The notes below the pieces were generated by a model that did not search any database, was not told the origin of the DNA, and saw nothing but the letters and a program-made list of their open reading frames with translations. A DNA stretch of 64,000 nt from Leptospirales bacterium (GTDB lineage Bacteria; Spirochaetota; Leptospiria; Leptospirales; Leptonemataceae). The number at the start of each line of letters is the position of its first letter. The first letter of the stretch is position 1. The stretch lies in assembly GCA_016788865.1 (NCBI GenBank), contig JAEUSB010000049.1, positions 22,735 through 86,734 on the forward strand, written 5' to 3'. Made by a program: the position numbers and the translations under genes. Positions 1 through 8,367 of the stretch are shown here, in pieces.

Positions 1-11
1 TAGCGTTCGCA

Positions 12-464
12 TCAATCGAGAAACTCAATCGAGGAAACCACTTCAGAAATCAGCATCGCTGTTCCCTGCTGTGGAATCTCGTCTCCGTTGTAGATTACGA
101 ACAAAAGTCTGTTGTTCCGCGATATTGCGTTTACCATCCAGAATCGATTGTCCAGGACATACTCGACCGAGACACACTCCAGTCCGGAAGGAAGAACAAA
201 ATTCGTCATGCGAGAACGATCGGGTTCAACACCATTCTGATTGAGGTAGCGTTCCATTTCATCGCGTGCATCAAGAATGGGAGCAGGCCTCCGAAACGCA
301 GCGATTTGCAGCACGCCTGAGCCATCCGGATCAAAGAAGGCCGGTATATTCTCTACTATTTCCACTTCCCAGAGTGGCGGAACGCGGACCGTGAAGAAGG
401 GCCCTTGAAATACGCGAGCCTGCGAACTGGAATCATCTGTCATATTTTGGTTGATCGAGGACAT
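12..464 (-). CDS. Small hypothetical protein
   Basis: A complete 150-residue reading frame on the minus strand, divergent from the lipase that begins 25 bases away. No signal peptide, membrane segment or cysteine cluster is visible. The chain alternates short beta-rich stretches (VRVPPLWEVEIV, LECVSVEYVL, LLFVIYNGD) and ends in a short helix plus strand (ISEVVSSIEFLD). This pattern resembles small Mog1/PsbP-like alpha-beta proteins, but that is an inference from pattern only. The start could be the first Met or Met8. Function unknown. Confidence 0.6.
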   Translation of the reverse strand: MSSINQNMTDDSSSQARVFQGPFFTVRVPPLWEVEIVENIPAFFDPDGSGVLQIAAFRRPAPILDARDEMERYLNQNGVEPDRSRMTNFVLPSGLECVSVEYVLDNRFWMVNAISRNNRLLFVIYNGDEIPQQGTAMLISEVVSSIEFLD

Positions 465-488
465 TCATCCCGTTTTCTGTAAAGCACC

Positions 489-1778
489 TTGTTTGGCCCA
501 ATCAAAAAACGCAAAGATCCGCTAACAATTCTGTTATCGATCATAATTATCCTGGTTGCAGCCTTTCTCGCGGGCACGGCCGCGCTGGTTCTTGCTGGAA
601 TTCTGGCAGTGCTGGTTCTTTTTTATCCATTCTTTCTTTACTGGTGGGACAAGCTGTATGGCACGCCCGACATTGCTGATCAGCTCTTCTACGCCCATAC
701 TGATGATGGCTGGAATATTGCCATGCATTTCCACATGCCGCGCTATCCAAAGCCCAATGCGTTTCCGGTCATCATGTCACATGGGATTGCGGTGAATAAA
801 TTCGGGGTCGATCTGGACGAATCACACAGTCTTCCCTATTATCTCAAACAAAATGGGTATCCGGTGTTTGTGCTCAGCCTCCGAGGAGTTGGGAAGTCAT
901 ATCACTCTTCCAAAACCCGGTACCGGGACTTTACCTTTGACGACATCGTACTGTATGACGTGCCCGCAGTCATTAGAAGGGTGAAAGAGCTGACGGGTGC
1001 GCCCAAGATAAACTGGATTGGTCATAGCATGGGATCTATGATTATGTACGGCTTCCTTGGCAGGGAGCTTCCGGGTTCTGAAGATGTAGCTTCTTTCACA
1101 GCCCTTGCGGGTCCCGGAAAGATTGAGCACGCGAAGACTTCCATTTGGGGTTCGATTGCACACATGCCATGGCTTCCCCGCGTGCTGGACATGAAATTTG
1201 GAGCGCAAATCATATCTCCCCTGACTGGCCGTTTCCTTACCCCAATCGAAAATATTATTTACGATTCGGAAAATATTTCAAAGGTCACAATCCGTCGCCT
1301 TATGAAAAATGGAATTGAGAATATTGGCCTGGGGCTGGTTCGCCAGTTTCTGGATTGGATCAAAAGCGGTGTCGAATATACTCGCGACGGTTCGCACAAT
1401 TACCGAGACGGTTTCAAGAAGATGAAGGTGCCAACGCTATTCCTCGCAGGATCCCGTGATCACATTGCTCCTGCGGAATCCGTCAAGTTTGCCTTTGACA
1501 ACTGCGGAAGTTCTATCAAAGAGTACAGGGTTCTCGGCAAGCAAACGGGATATCATTGCGACTATTGTCACACCGGGATTGTACTCGGGGACCGTGCTCG
1601 CGATGATGTGTATCCTCTCGTCCGGGACTTCTTGAACCTTTACGGCGGTAAGAAACGCGGAAGGAACTTCATTAAGGCCTTCTTTAAGAGACTCATGAAG
1701 AAACGCGTTAAGCGAAAGGCGCGGGGCCTTCGTTTGTATAGCGAGCCAGCAAAGCCGGGGAATCTGATTCGCTCATGA
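489..1778 (+). CDS. Membrane-anchored alpha/beta hydrolase (lipase-like)
   Basis: A 429-residue alpha/beta hydrolase resembling the lysosomal acid lipase type. Residues about 13-50 form one or two hydrophobic membrane segments, so the enzyme is probably anchored. The nucleophile elbow GHSMG places Ser180 as catalytic serine. Asp324 (in GSRDH) and His361 (in CHTG) are the likely rest of the triad. The C-terminus is very basic (KKRVKRKARG). The start is TTG; no ATG fits as well. Its stop overlaps the next start by four bases (ATGA), so it is probably co-transcribed with the SGNH hydrolase. The substrate is presumably an ester or lipid and cannot be told from sequence. Confidence 0.8.
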   Translation: MFGPIKKRKDPLTILLSIIIILVAAFLAGTAALVLAGILAVLVLFYPFFLYWWDKLYGTPDIADQLFYAHTDDGWNIAMHFHMPRYPKPNAFPVIMSHGIAVNKFGVDLDESHSLPYYLKQNGYPVFVLSLRGVGKSYHSSKTRYRDFTFDDIVLYDVPAVIRRVKELTGAPKINWIGHSMGSMIMYGFLGRELPGSEDVASFTALAGPGKIEHAKTSIWGSIAHMPWLPRVLDMKFGAQIISPLTGRFLTPIENIIYDSENISKVTIRRLMKNGIENIGLGLVRQFLDWIKSGVEYTRDGSHNYRDGFKKMKVPTLFLAGSRDHIAPAESVKFAFDNCGSSIKEYRVLGKQTGYHCDYCHTGIVLGDRARDDVYPLVRDFLNLYGGKKRGRNFIKAFFKRLMKKRVKRKARGLRLYSEPAKPGNLIRS

Positions 1779-2533
1779 ACTCTTTAGTGAAATATTGCCT
1801 GTTCTCAGTTTGCTTCTTACTGGCCACGCAATGCCGGACTGCAGATTCAAGGCCGGACACGATTGGCCAGGATTACCTCGATCGCGAATTCAAGTGCACC
1901 TACGCACCTCTGGGCGTTGAAGCGGACGTTCGAGTCCAGCTCATGCGAACCGCTTTCCGCGAAACCTGGAAGACAAGTCGGACAAACGCTGATATTGTAT
2001 TCACCGGCGATTCAACGATGGCCATCTTTGGCGGCGATCGCCTTCAGAAAATGCTGCCTGGCTTTGACATTGTGAATCGAGCCATCGGAGGTGAAACCAC
2101 AGCGGGCCTCCTTGAAAGATTGGATCAAGACGTTGTTTCTCTCCGACCTCGCGTGGTTGCCATCGTCATAGGAGGCAATGATTTGCTGGGCGGGAGATGC
2201 ATGCGCATTGCCCTTCAAAACACCGGAATGATATTGCAGAAGCTGAAGACCAGTTTGCCCAACACGAAAGTGATTATGGTGAGCATTCCTCCCGTGGTTT
2301 CCTGGAAGGCTAGCAGCATTACTCCGTATTACAATCGAAAACTGGAATACCTGACACGCGATATGGGCATCACGTTTTTGGATCTTTGGCCTGCAATGGG
2401 TGATCTAGAAAAACCGGGCCTCAAGCAAGAATATAGATTTATCATGCCCAATGGCAAAGAGGATCAGGTTCACTTCAATGAAGCCGGATACCTGGTCTTT
2501 GCGAACTTGCTACGGCCTTTGATCGGGCCGTAG
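1775..2533 (+). CDS. SGNH/GDSL-type hydrolase lipoprotein
   Basis: A 252-residue SGNH hydrolase. The N-terminus is a lipoprotein signal ending LLATQC, with Cys20 as the probable lipidated residue. The family blocks appear in order: GDS with catalytic Ser80, the Gly in AIGGE (about 103-107), GGND with Asn135, and DQVH with Asp230 and His233. These are the residues expected for an esterase, lipase or acetylesterase of this fold acting in the periplasm or outer envelope. The start overlaps the upstream lipase stop by four bases, pointing to translational coupling. The substrate is not predictable; lipid, peptidoglycan acetyl or glycan esters are all possible. Confidence 0.88.
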   Translation: MNSLVKYCLFSVCFLLATQCRTADSRPDTIGQDYLDREFKCTYAPLGVEADVRVQLMRTAFRETWKTSRTNADIVFTGDSTMAIFGGDRLQKMLPGFDIVNRAIGGETTAGLLERLDQDVVSLRPRVVAIVIGGNDLLGGRCMRIALQNTGMILQKLKTSLPNTKVIMVSIPPVVSWKASSITPYYNRKLEYLTRDMGITFLDLWPAMGDLEKPGLKQEYRFIMPNGKEDQVHFNEAGYLVFANLLRPLIGP

Positions 2534-2541
2534 ACCAGCTA

Positions 2542-3669
2542 TTACATCTGGAATCGAACTCCAACGTTGGCGCCGTATGCGCGACTTGAGTACATTCCTT
2601 CTGCAAAAACCTTAAGCCAGAATAGATTGATATCCAGTCCTAATTTTCCGTAAGCCACATTCTTGGGGACTTTCCCTGAACCGTTAAGCGACATTGTAAG
2701 GTACGAGTTGTAGGCGGCTGAGGTCACACTCTGTCCGGCTGCAGCTGCAAGCAGGGCTGCCGAATCACCCGATAGATAGACCGGCCCTACGCGCGTAATA
2801 TTGAAATCTACTCCCCCTTTGCTGTAGGCCATGCCGCCACCAAAGGTGAAATTCAAGAAATAGAGGAATTGCATTCCAGTCATCAGTTCAACCGGGATGG
2901 TCTTGAGTTCGCTACGCATAGTCGCCAGGACGGCGCCGTCCCAGATCATTGTTGCCCCGCTCGCGGCGTTCAACTTGAGCTTCTGACCCTTGGTCTGTGT
3001 TGCGTTCAAATCGAGAAGTGCCGTGTGGTAACCGGCGCCCAATGAAACCCCGAGGAAGCGCAGGAGTGGTCCGCCAGCCAGTGGCTTGCCCTCGACCAGG
3101 TGATAGCGTACGTCAAACCCTCTGTTTCGAGTATTCACAATGATGTGACCCTGGTCGCCGCTATCAAAGGTGCGTCTGTCTTCTATGAAGGACACATAAA
3201 CATCGAACTTAGAGGGCGAGAGGAAGAATGGCTGGGATTGGCTGGAATCGGTATCAAAAGGGTCATAAGGATTATTCAACAACCAACCCAGGTTGCACCC
3301 AAGAAAGATCCGAGGATTCACGGCGGCGCCCGCCCTGGGCATGTCTTTGATCTCACCGTAGCCGGTGATGGGAACTGTCACCGTTTTCAGTGGAAGATAT
3401 CCAGCGCCTACACTGGCACCGAGAGTCCAGCCCGATAGGTTCACCGTTCCCGCCGGCGCTCCCGAGGCGTTTGCCAGGGCGGCAGCGACAGCCATGTCAT
3501 CGAACAACTTATTCATGTATTGGGTCTTGAGGTCATAATACATTTGGTCGAGGGTGGTCTGGCTAATCGGCAGATAGGCGCACCCTGGTCCTGTACAGGT
3601 AATCTGAGCTTGCAGCGCCGGGGCCACAGTCAGCATACCTATTAGAAGGAAGATGTATCTAAGTTTCAT
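2542..3669 (-). CDS. Outer-membrane beta-barrel protein, paralogue A
   Basis: A secreted protein of about 375 residues with a signal peptide ending near ALQAQ and a C-terminus of alternating hydrophobic residues ending in Met (VRFQM), as expected for an outer-membrane barrel. I start at the ATG at 3669 because GGGAAAG lies just upstream; a TTG five codons earlier overlaps that ribosome site. The protein is clearly paralogous to 62156..63274. Shared blocks include FDVRYHLVEG versus IDVRYHLVEG and the identical stretch GGPLLRFLGVSLG, plus the C-terminal GANVGVRFQ versus GANAGVRVQ. Function unknown. It is convergent with the SGNH hydrolase, eight bases away. Confidence 0.75.
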   Translation of the reverse strand: MKLRYIFLLIGMLTVAPALQAQITCTGPGCAYLPISQTTLDQMYYDLKTQYMNKLFDDMAVAAALANASGAPAGTVNLSGWTLGASVGAGYLPLKTVTVPITGYGEIKDMPRAGAAVNPRIFLGCNLGWLLNNPYDPFDTDSSQSQPFFLSPSKFDVYVSFIEDRRTFDSGDQGHIIVNTRNRGFDVRYHLVEGKPLAGGPLLRFLGVSLGAGYHTALLDLNATQTKGQKLKLNAASGATMIWDGAVLATMRSELKTIPVELMTGMQFLYFLNFTFGGGMAYSKGGVDFNITRVGPVYLSGDSAALLAAAAGQSVTSAAYNSYLTMSLNGSGKVPKNVAYGKLGLDINLFWLKVFAEGMYSSRAYGANVGVRFQM

Positions 3670-3821
3670 ATTTTTCTTTCCCAACTATTGATCAGACGCC
3701 TGGTCCTGTCCACAGTACAACACAGTAGACTCCATTTTTTTCGAACAAAAATCACTTTTTGTGCCATGAGTGAACTTTCTTTTCACTTGTTAGGCGCAGG
3801 GTAATTCCCATTCTGGAAATT

Positions 3822-4106
3822 ATGGTATGGATTCGTCGTATTTTATATACCATTGTCTTCTCCGCGTTCTTTCTCATTTTTAGCGGTGTGGCCCGTGATA
3901 TTCTCGAACGGGTAAACCCGGGGCTCATGGCTGTTCCTGAAATTGTCACCGGGGAATTCCTGCTGAAATGGATCGGCATCTTCACTATTATCGTCCTGAT
4001 TTCCTTCTGGGGCGCAGGGATGGTGGTATATAAAAATGCAGCGGGCAAAGACCCGGATGATCCGGAGATTCAAATGAACCCAAGGCGCAGGCCATGGCGT
4101 GACTGA
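3822..4106 (+). CDS. Small two-TM membrane protein
   Basis: A 94-residue protein with two hydrophobic stretches (about 5-23 and 47-68) and a charged C-terminal tail (KDPDDPEIQMNPRRRPWRD). It is the first gene of a plus-strand run; its stop overlaps the GTG start of tsaE by eight bases, so it is probably made from the same message. It matches no family I recognise. The conserved-looking tail and the tight coupling argue that it is real. Confidence 0.6.
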   Translation: MVWIRRILYTIVFSAFFLIFSGVARDILERVNPGLMAVPEIVTGEFLLKWIGIFTIIVLISFWGAGMVVYKNAAGKDPDDPEIQMNPRRRPWRD

Positions 4107-4587
4107 GACCCTCGTAATTCGCACGGAAACAACAACACCCGATACCACGATGGCGGTATGCGCCGATTTCTTTGCCCGGATCAGACATAATCCCGTGAGC
4201 ATCGTGCTCCTTATTGGCGAACCGGGGGCTGGCAAGACAACGTTTTGCCGGGGGTTTGCACAAGTTATGGAGATTTCAGATACAATCAATAGTCCAACTT
4301 TCAATCTTCACAATCGCTTTGTTGGGCGACTGGGGACGCTGCACCACTATGATCTTTACAGACTAGAATCCAATGACGAGATTGATGCCCTTGGCTTCGC
4401 AGAGGAATGGGCTAAGGGCGATGGCGTTTCCACCGTGCACGCAATTGAGTGGGGCCAGCGAGCGTTTCCTTTTCTGCCCCATGACATCCCCGTCTATACG
4501 ATCAAACTGACCGTCGATGAAAGAGATGACAACAGGAGGCTGATCGAGATTCATACAAGGAGTGGGAAAATCGTACCTGGTCCTTGA
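4099..4587 (+). CDS. tsaE: tRNA threonylcarbamoyladenosine biosynthesis ATPase TsaE
   Basis: A 162-residue TsaE. This P-loop ATPase works with TsaB and TsaD to make t6A at position 37 of tRNAs reading ANN codons. The Walker A motif GEPGAGKT lies at residues 40-47, followed by the family signature INSPTFNL and the HHYDLYRL stretch. The conserved IEWG segment comes later. The start is GTG at 4099, overlapping the previous gene by eight bases; the end overlaps tsaB by 26 bases. The direct tsaE-tsaB linkage supports the call. Length is typical for the family. Confidence 0.93.
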   Translation: MTETLVIRTETTTPDTTMAVCADFFARIRHNPVSIVLLIGEPGAGKTTFCRGFAQVMEISDTINSPTFNLHNRFVGRLGTLHHYDLYRLESNDEIDALGFAEEWAKGDGVSTVHAIEWGQRAFPFLPHDIPVYTIKLTVDERDDNRRLIEIHTRSGKIVPGP

Positions 4588-5233
4588 TGCCAGCAACTCA
4601 CACATCGTTGTCGGCGTATTTGGCAATGGAATCAGTTACAGTAAAACACGTTTCGCTCCGCGCGAATCGTTTCAATTGATAACACCGGCAATTCAACAAG
4701 CACTGAGCGAGACAAACGTATCACGGCCAGACGCAATTGTCTGTGCTGTCGGCCCCGGCTCTTTCACCGGTATTCGAATTGGAGTGAGTGCAGCCAGAAA
4801 CCTGGCCCAGCTATGGGGGATTCCGGCCATCGGGATAAACAGCCTTTCGTTCTACGCCTTTCAGATCAGAATGCAAGAGACCGAACCATTTGCGATTTGT
4901 ATTGACGGGAAACAGAAGCGTTATTACACTAAATTCATAGTAGATCGCGCGTCTGATTCAATCGAGCGCGTTGATACGTTTGACCTGGCCAGCGCTGAAA
5001 TCCAAGAGAGACTCCACCGCCTGCAAATCCATCAGGTTTATTGCAACGATCCAGCCACACTGAGAATCCACAACGTTCAAGTCCGCGAAACGCCCGAACC
5101 TGACGCCCATGTGCTGTTCCAGGCAGCAATGACGCTTAACGTATCAGAAGGTTCCTGGTCGGACCTACTACCCCACTATCACAGAAAAGATCCGGCAGAG
5201 CAGAAGCATCCGGAAGGAATTAGGAAAATTTGA
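4562..5233 (+). CDS. tsaB: tRNA threonylcarbamoyladenosine biosynthesis protein TsaB
   Basis: A 223-residue TsaB, the non-catalytic partner of TsaD in t6A synthesis. It has the family start YLVLDASN and the hallmark GPGSFTGIRIGVSAARNLA block (about residues 63-81). The start is taken as GTG at 4562, which overlaps tsaE by 26 bases; AAGGA is immediately adjacent, so the spacing is poor and the true start may differ by a few codons. The stop overlaps the TTG start of rnr by four bases. The C-terminal half is divergent, as is usual for TsaB. Confidence 0.92.
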   Translation: MGKSYLVLDASNSHIVVGVFGNGISYSKTRFAPRESFQLITPAIQQALSETNVSRPDAIVCAVGPGSFTGIRIGVSAARNLAQLWGIPAIGINSLSFYAFQIRMQETEPFAICIDGKQKRYYTKFIVDRASDSIERVDTFDLASAEIQERLHRLQIHQVYCNDPATLRIHNVQVRETPEPDAHVLFQAAMTLNVSEGSWSDLLPHYHRKDPAEQKHPEGIRKI

Positions 5234-7449
5234 GTACAGCATCCAGACTCTTTCGTTTTTTAGAGCAGAATCCAGGCAAGAAACTGGTTCGCAAGGAACT
5301 TGGTAAGAGATTCAGCACCCTACCATCACGCCGCATCAGCGGCAAATTAAGTCACTTCAATCGCTTTCGCGGCATGAAATATTCCCCCGACCATACTGAC
5401 GTCGAGGTTCTACTGGCAGAACTGAAACTGCTCAACATGGTCGAATACGACGGCAGTAAAGTGATTCCACGAGATCCCTTCCTTGCCGTCGCAAGAGCTT
5501 CCGTTAGCCCCTCGGGTGCTGTCTTCGCTTCCGTTCGAGGAGCAGATCCTGCGGCTCGCGATCTATTTATTGCTGCAGCGCGGAGCATGAATGCCCTCAC
5601 CGGCGATGAGATACTTGTTCGCCTCACCGACAAGTCACGTGACCGGTTTGAAGGTACCGTAGTTGAAATTCGAAACAAGGCACGCGAGTTGTTTCGGCTT
5701 CGCCTTCTCAGCGATCCAGTTCATCGGGTTGCTCCCGGCATTTTGCTCGATGCGAGTACCCGAATTTCTGCGGGTATGACGGTGTCGCGAATGTCAGCAG
5801 ATCTGACGAAACGCATGAAGCAAGACGTGGTCGTAATCGTAAAGCTGACAGGGCGCAATATCATGCACATGGGCTTGCCACTTTTGGAGGCCGACTTTGT
5901 TCGGTTTGAAAAGGACAGCGATATGGATGCCGACTACGCGCGCATCCTAATGAAGTATAACTTCAATCCAATCTATCCTCAGATCGATGGTGTCCCGGAA
6001 TATGAGTCGGAGCGAACAGAAGTCCAGCCAGAGTCCGTGGTGGACTGGAAAGGCCGTCGTGACCTGCGGAATATTGAAACGGTTACAATAGATGGTCCAG
6101 ACTCCAAGGACTTTGACGATGCGATTAGCCTCGTGCGGGTGAGCAACAAGGCCTGGAAGCTTTACGTACATATTGCAGACGTTTCGCATTATGTGCTCCC
6201 AGGAACGGAGCTCGACAACGAGGCTCAGCGACGTGCTACCTCCGTTTACCTCGCAAATCGAGTCGTGCCAATGCTGCCGCCAGTTCTTTCGGAGAATTTG
6301 TGCTCGCTTGTTGCAGACCGAAACCGCCTCGCATTCACAGCGGAGATGGACATTAAACCTGAAACGGGTGAAATAGTTCGATACGAGATCTACAAGTCGA
6401 TTATTCGAGTAAATCGCCGCCTAACGTATGAGAATGCGGAAGGCGAGCTGGACAAGAAAGACTCGGACCTTTCGCATATCTGGCGAATTGCCCAACTCCA
6501 GAAAGAAGCGCGGCTTAAGTCCGGGCGTATTGATCTCGATCTCCGTGAACCTAAAATCAAGTACAACGATAAGGGTGAGGTGGTTGAAGTTACCTATCGC
6601 CAGCGACTGAAATCGAGCATGCTGATCGAGGAATGCATGCTTTCTGCAAATATCTGTACGGCGGAATTCCAGCGTAAGAAGGGTGCTGCTACCCTGTATC
6701 GCGTGCACGAAAGCATGGAAGAGCGCAAACTGGAATCGCTGAATCACTTCTTGAAGATTGGCGGAATCGATTTCAAACTGAACGATACGGAACCCAGATC
6801 GATAAATAAGACCTTGCTAAAGGTTAAGGATTTCGCGGAGAAGGGGAAAGGGACACAGAAGGGTTCACGCGGCAAGCTAGAAGGTGTTTCCCCCGAAAGA
6901 ATATTTCAAATGCTCCTGTTGAGATCGTTCATGCAAGCCAAGTATGCGGGAGAACCTCTGGGACATTATGGACTGGGATTCGAAGATTACTGCCACTTCA
7001 CTTCGCCGATTCGGCGTTATCCGGATCTGGTTGTTCATAGGGCGCTTGAATCGATTTTAAGAAAAAAGAAACCCGTCTATAGCAAAGAAGACATTGATGA
7101 ACTCGGCTTGCACACCAGTGAAATGGAGCGCAAAGCTATGGACGCAGAACGTGACATATGGAAGCTAAAAATGCTCCGGTCCATCGAAAAGAGCGGCCAG
7201 AAGAAGTTTCGCGCTTTCATCACCGGATTCAAGACGGATCGCGTATTTCTGGAAATGTTAGACTTCAATGTCGAATGCATTGTTACCGCGAATCACTTAA
7301 CCAATGATTTCGAGCTCGTTTTACCGGATCCGTTTTCCGTGTTCATTAAGAAGCTTAGTCGACCCGCATTTCTGGGTGAGGTTTGGAATGTGGACCTGGA
7401 AAGGCTGGACACGGAAGAAATGAAGCTATTTGTTAAGCCGATATGGTAA
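5230..7449 (+). CDS. rnr: Ribonuclease R
   Basis: A 739-residue 3'-5' exoribonuclease of the RNase II/R family, which degrades structured RNA and in tmRNA systems clears tagged messages. An N-terminal helix-turn-helix-like segment (about 5-75) is followed by OB-fold cold-shock domains, then the RNB domain. Catalytic motif GPDSKDFDDA is near residues 288-298 and the signature HFTSPIRRYPDL near 589-600. An S1-like domain closes the protein, without the long basic tail of E. coli RNase R. The start is TTG overlapping the tsaB stop; the end overlaps the esterase start by seven bases. Confidence 0.92.
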   Translation: MSTASRLFRFLEQNPGKKLVRKELGKRFSTLPSRRISGKLSHFNRFRGMKYSPDHTDVEVLLAELKLLNMVEYDGSKVIPRDPFLAVARASVSPSGAVFASVRGADPAARDLFIAAARSMNALTGDEILVRLTDKSRDRFEGTVVEIRNKARELFRLRLLSDPVHRVAPGILLDASTRISAGMTVSRMSADLTKRMKQDVVVIVKLTGRNIMHMGLPLLEADFVRFEKDSDMDADYARILMKYNFNPIYPQIDGVPEYESERTEVQPESVVDWKGRRDLRNIETVTIDGPDSKDFDDAISLVRVSNKAWKLYVHIADVSHYVLPGTELDNEAQRRATSVYLANRVVPMLPPVLSENLCSLVADRNRLAFTAEMDIKPETGEIVRYEIYKSIIRVNRRLTYENAEGELDKKDSDLSHIWRIAQLQKEARLKSGRIDLDLREPKIKYNDKGEVVEVTYRQRLKSSMLIEECMLSANICTAEFQRKKGAATLYRVHESMEERKLESLNHFLKIGGIDFKLNDTEPRSINKTLLKVKDFAEKGKGTQKGSRGKLEGVSPERIFQMLLLRSFMQAKYAGEPLGHYGLGFEDYCHFTSPIRRYPDLVVHRALESILRKKKPVYSKEDIDELGLHTSEMERKAMDAERDIWKLKMLRSIEKSGQKKFRAFITGFKTDRVFLEMLDFNVECIVTANHLTNDFELVLPDPFSVFIKKLSRPAFLGEVWNVDLERLDTEEMKLFVKPIW

Positions 7450-8363
7450 AGGTCGGCCTTCTTTGCCTAAGTTTGCTGTTGTTGCTGCCCGGGGTCGTGG
7501 CATGCCGAAGCGTTGCGGGCAAAGGTGAATCCAGAACCGGGACAATCGACATTGGAGGACGAAGCCGCACGTATCTAATTTACCAGCCCGTTTCGCGTAA
7601 GCCAGTCGCCCTGATCTTTGTTTTGCACGGGGGCAGCGGTCACGCAGATCGAATGGGTCGACTGGCGACGGACCTATTCGTGGTTGCTGATTCGTCCAAT
7701 GTCGCAATCGTCCTGCCGCAGGGTGTAGACGAATCCTGGAACGACGGACGTCTCGATCCAATTTCCACTGCGCACAAAGCACGCATCGATGATGTTGCAT
7801 TTCTCAATGCCCTCGCAGACAGGATTGGTGGGGAGCTTTCAATTCCGCGCAGCCGCACCAGTATCATGGGAATCTCGAACGGGGGCATGATGTCCCAACG
7901 CGCTGTCTGTGATAGTGATCGTTTTCAGAAAGCTGTCAGTGTTGCTGCAAATTTTCCCGCAGACTACGTTGGGGACTGTAAACCTGCAAAACCAAAATCT
8001 GTTCTATATATCGTCGGCACTGAGGATCCGTTGGTACCTTTCAACGGAGGACCAATCAAGCTCTTCAAGAAGACAAGGGGAAATGTCCTTTCCGCCTTCG
8101 ACTCCGCTGCTTATTGGCGCAATAAGAATCAATGCACCGACAATGTGACGTCTGATAGCCTCGCAGATACTGAAAAGGACGAAACCACGGCGACGCGACA
8201 GATCTGGCAATGCCCAGGATCGCGCGTTGGAATCGTTGTAGTGAAAGGCGGTGGCCACACCTGGCCAGGCGGAAAGCAATATTTGCCAGAGATGATTGTA
8301 GGCAGAACATCCAGGGATTTCTCTGCTGCGAAACTTGCCATCGATTGGATGCTTGAGGAGTAA
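7443..8363 (+). CDS. Secreted esterase lipoprotein of the LpqC/PHB-depolymerase family
   Basis: A 306-residue alpha/beta hydrolase of the family that includes LpqC, feruloyl esterases and extracellular polyhydroxybutyrate depolymerases. The N-terminus is a hydrophobic signal ending LPGVVAC, with Cys21 as candidate lipidation site. The motif LHGGSG forms the oxyanion region. GISNG gives Ser145, TEDPLVPFNGG gives Asp195, and GGGHTWPGG gives His272. It overlaps rnr by seven bases, so it is probably at the end of the tsaE-tsaB-rnr message, although its role is unrelated. Substrate unknown. Confidence 0.85.
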   Translation: MVKVGLLCLSLLLLLPGVVACRSVAGKGESRTGTIDIGGRSRTYLIYQPVSRKPVALIFVLHGGSGHADRMGRLATDLFVVADSSNVAIVLPQGVDESWNDGRLDPISTAHKARIDDVAFLNALADRIGGELSIPRSRTSIMGISNGGMMSQRAVCDSDRFQKAVSVAANFPADYVGDCKPAKPKSVLYIVGTEDPLVPFNGGPIKLFKKTRGNVLSAFDSAAYWRNKNQCTDNVTSDSLADTEKDETTATRQIWQCPGSRVGIVVVKGGGHTWPGGKQYLPEMIVGRTSRDFSAAKLAIDWMLEE

Positions 8364-8367
8364 CCCC

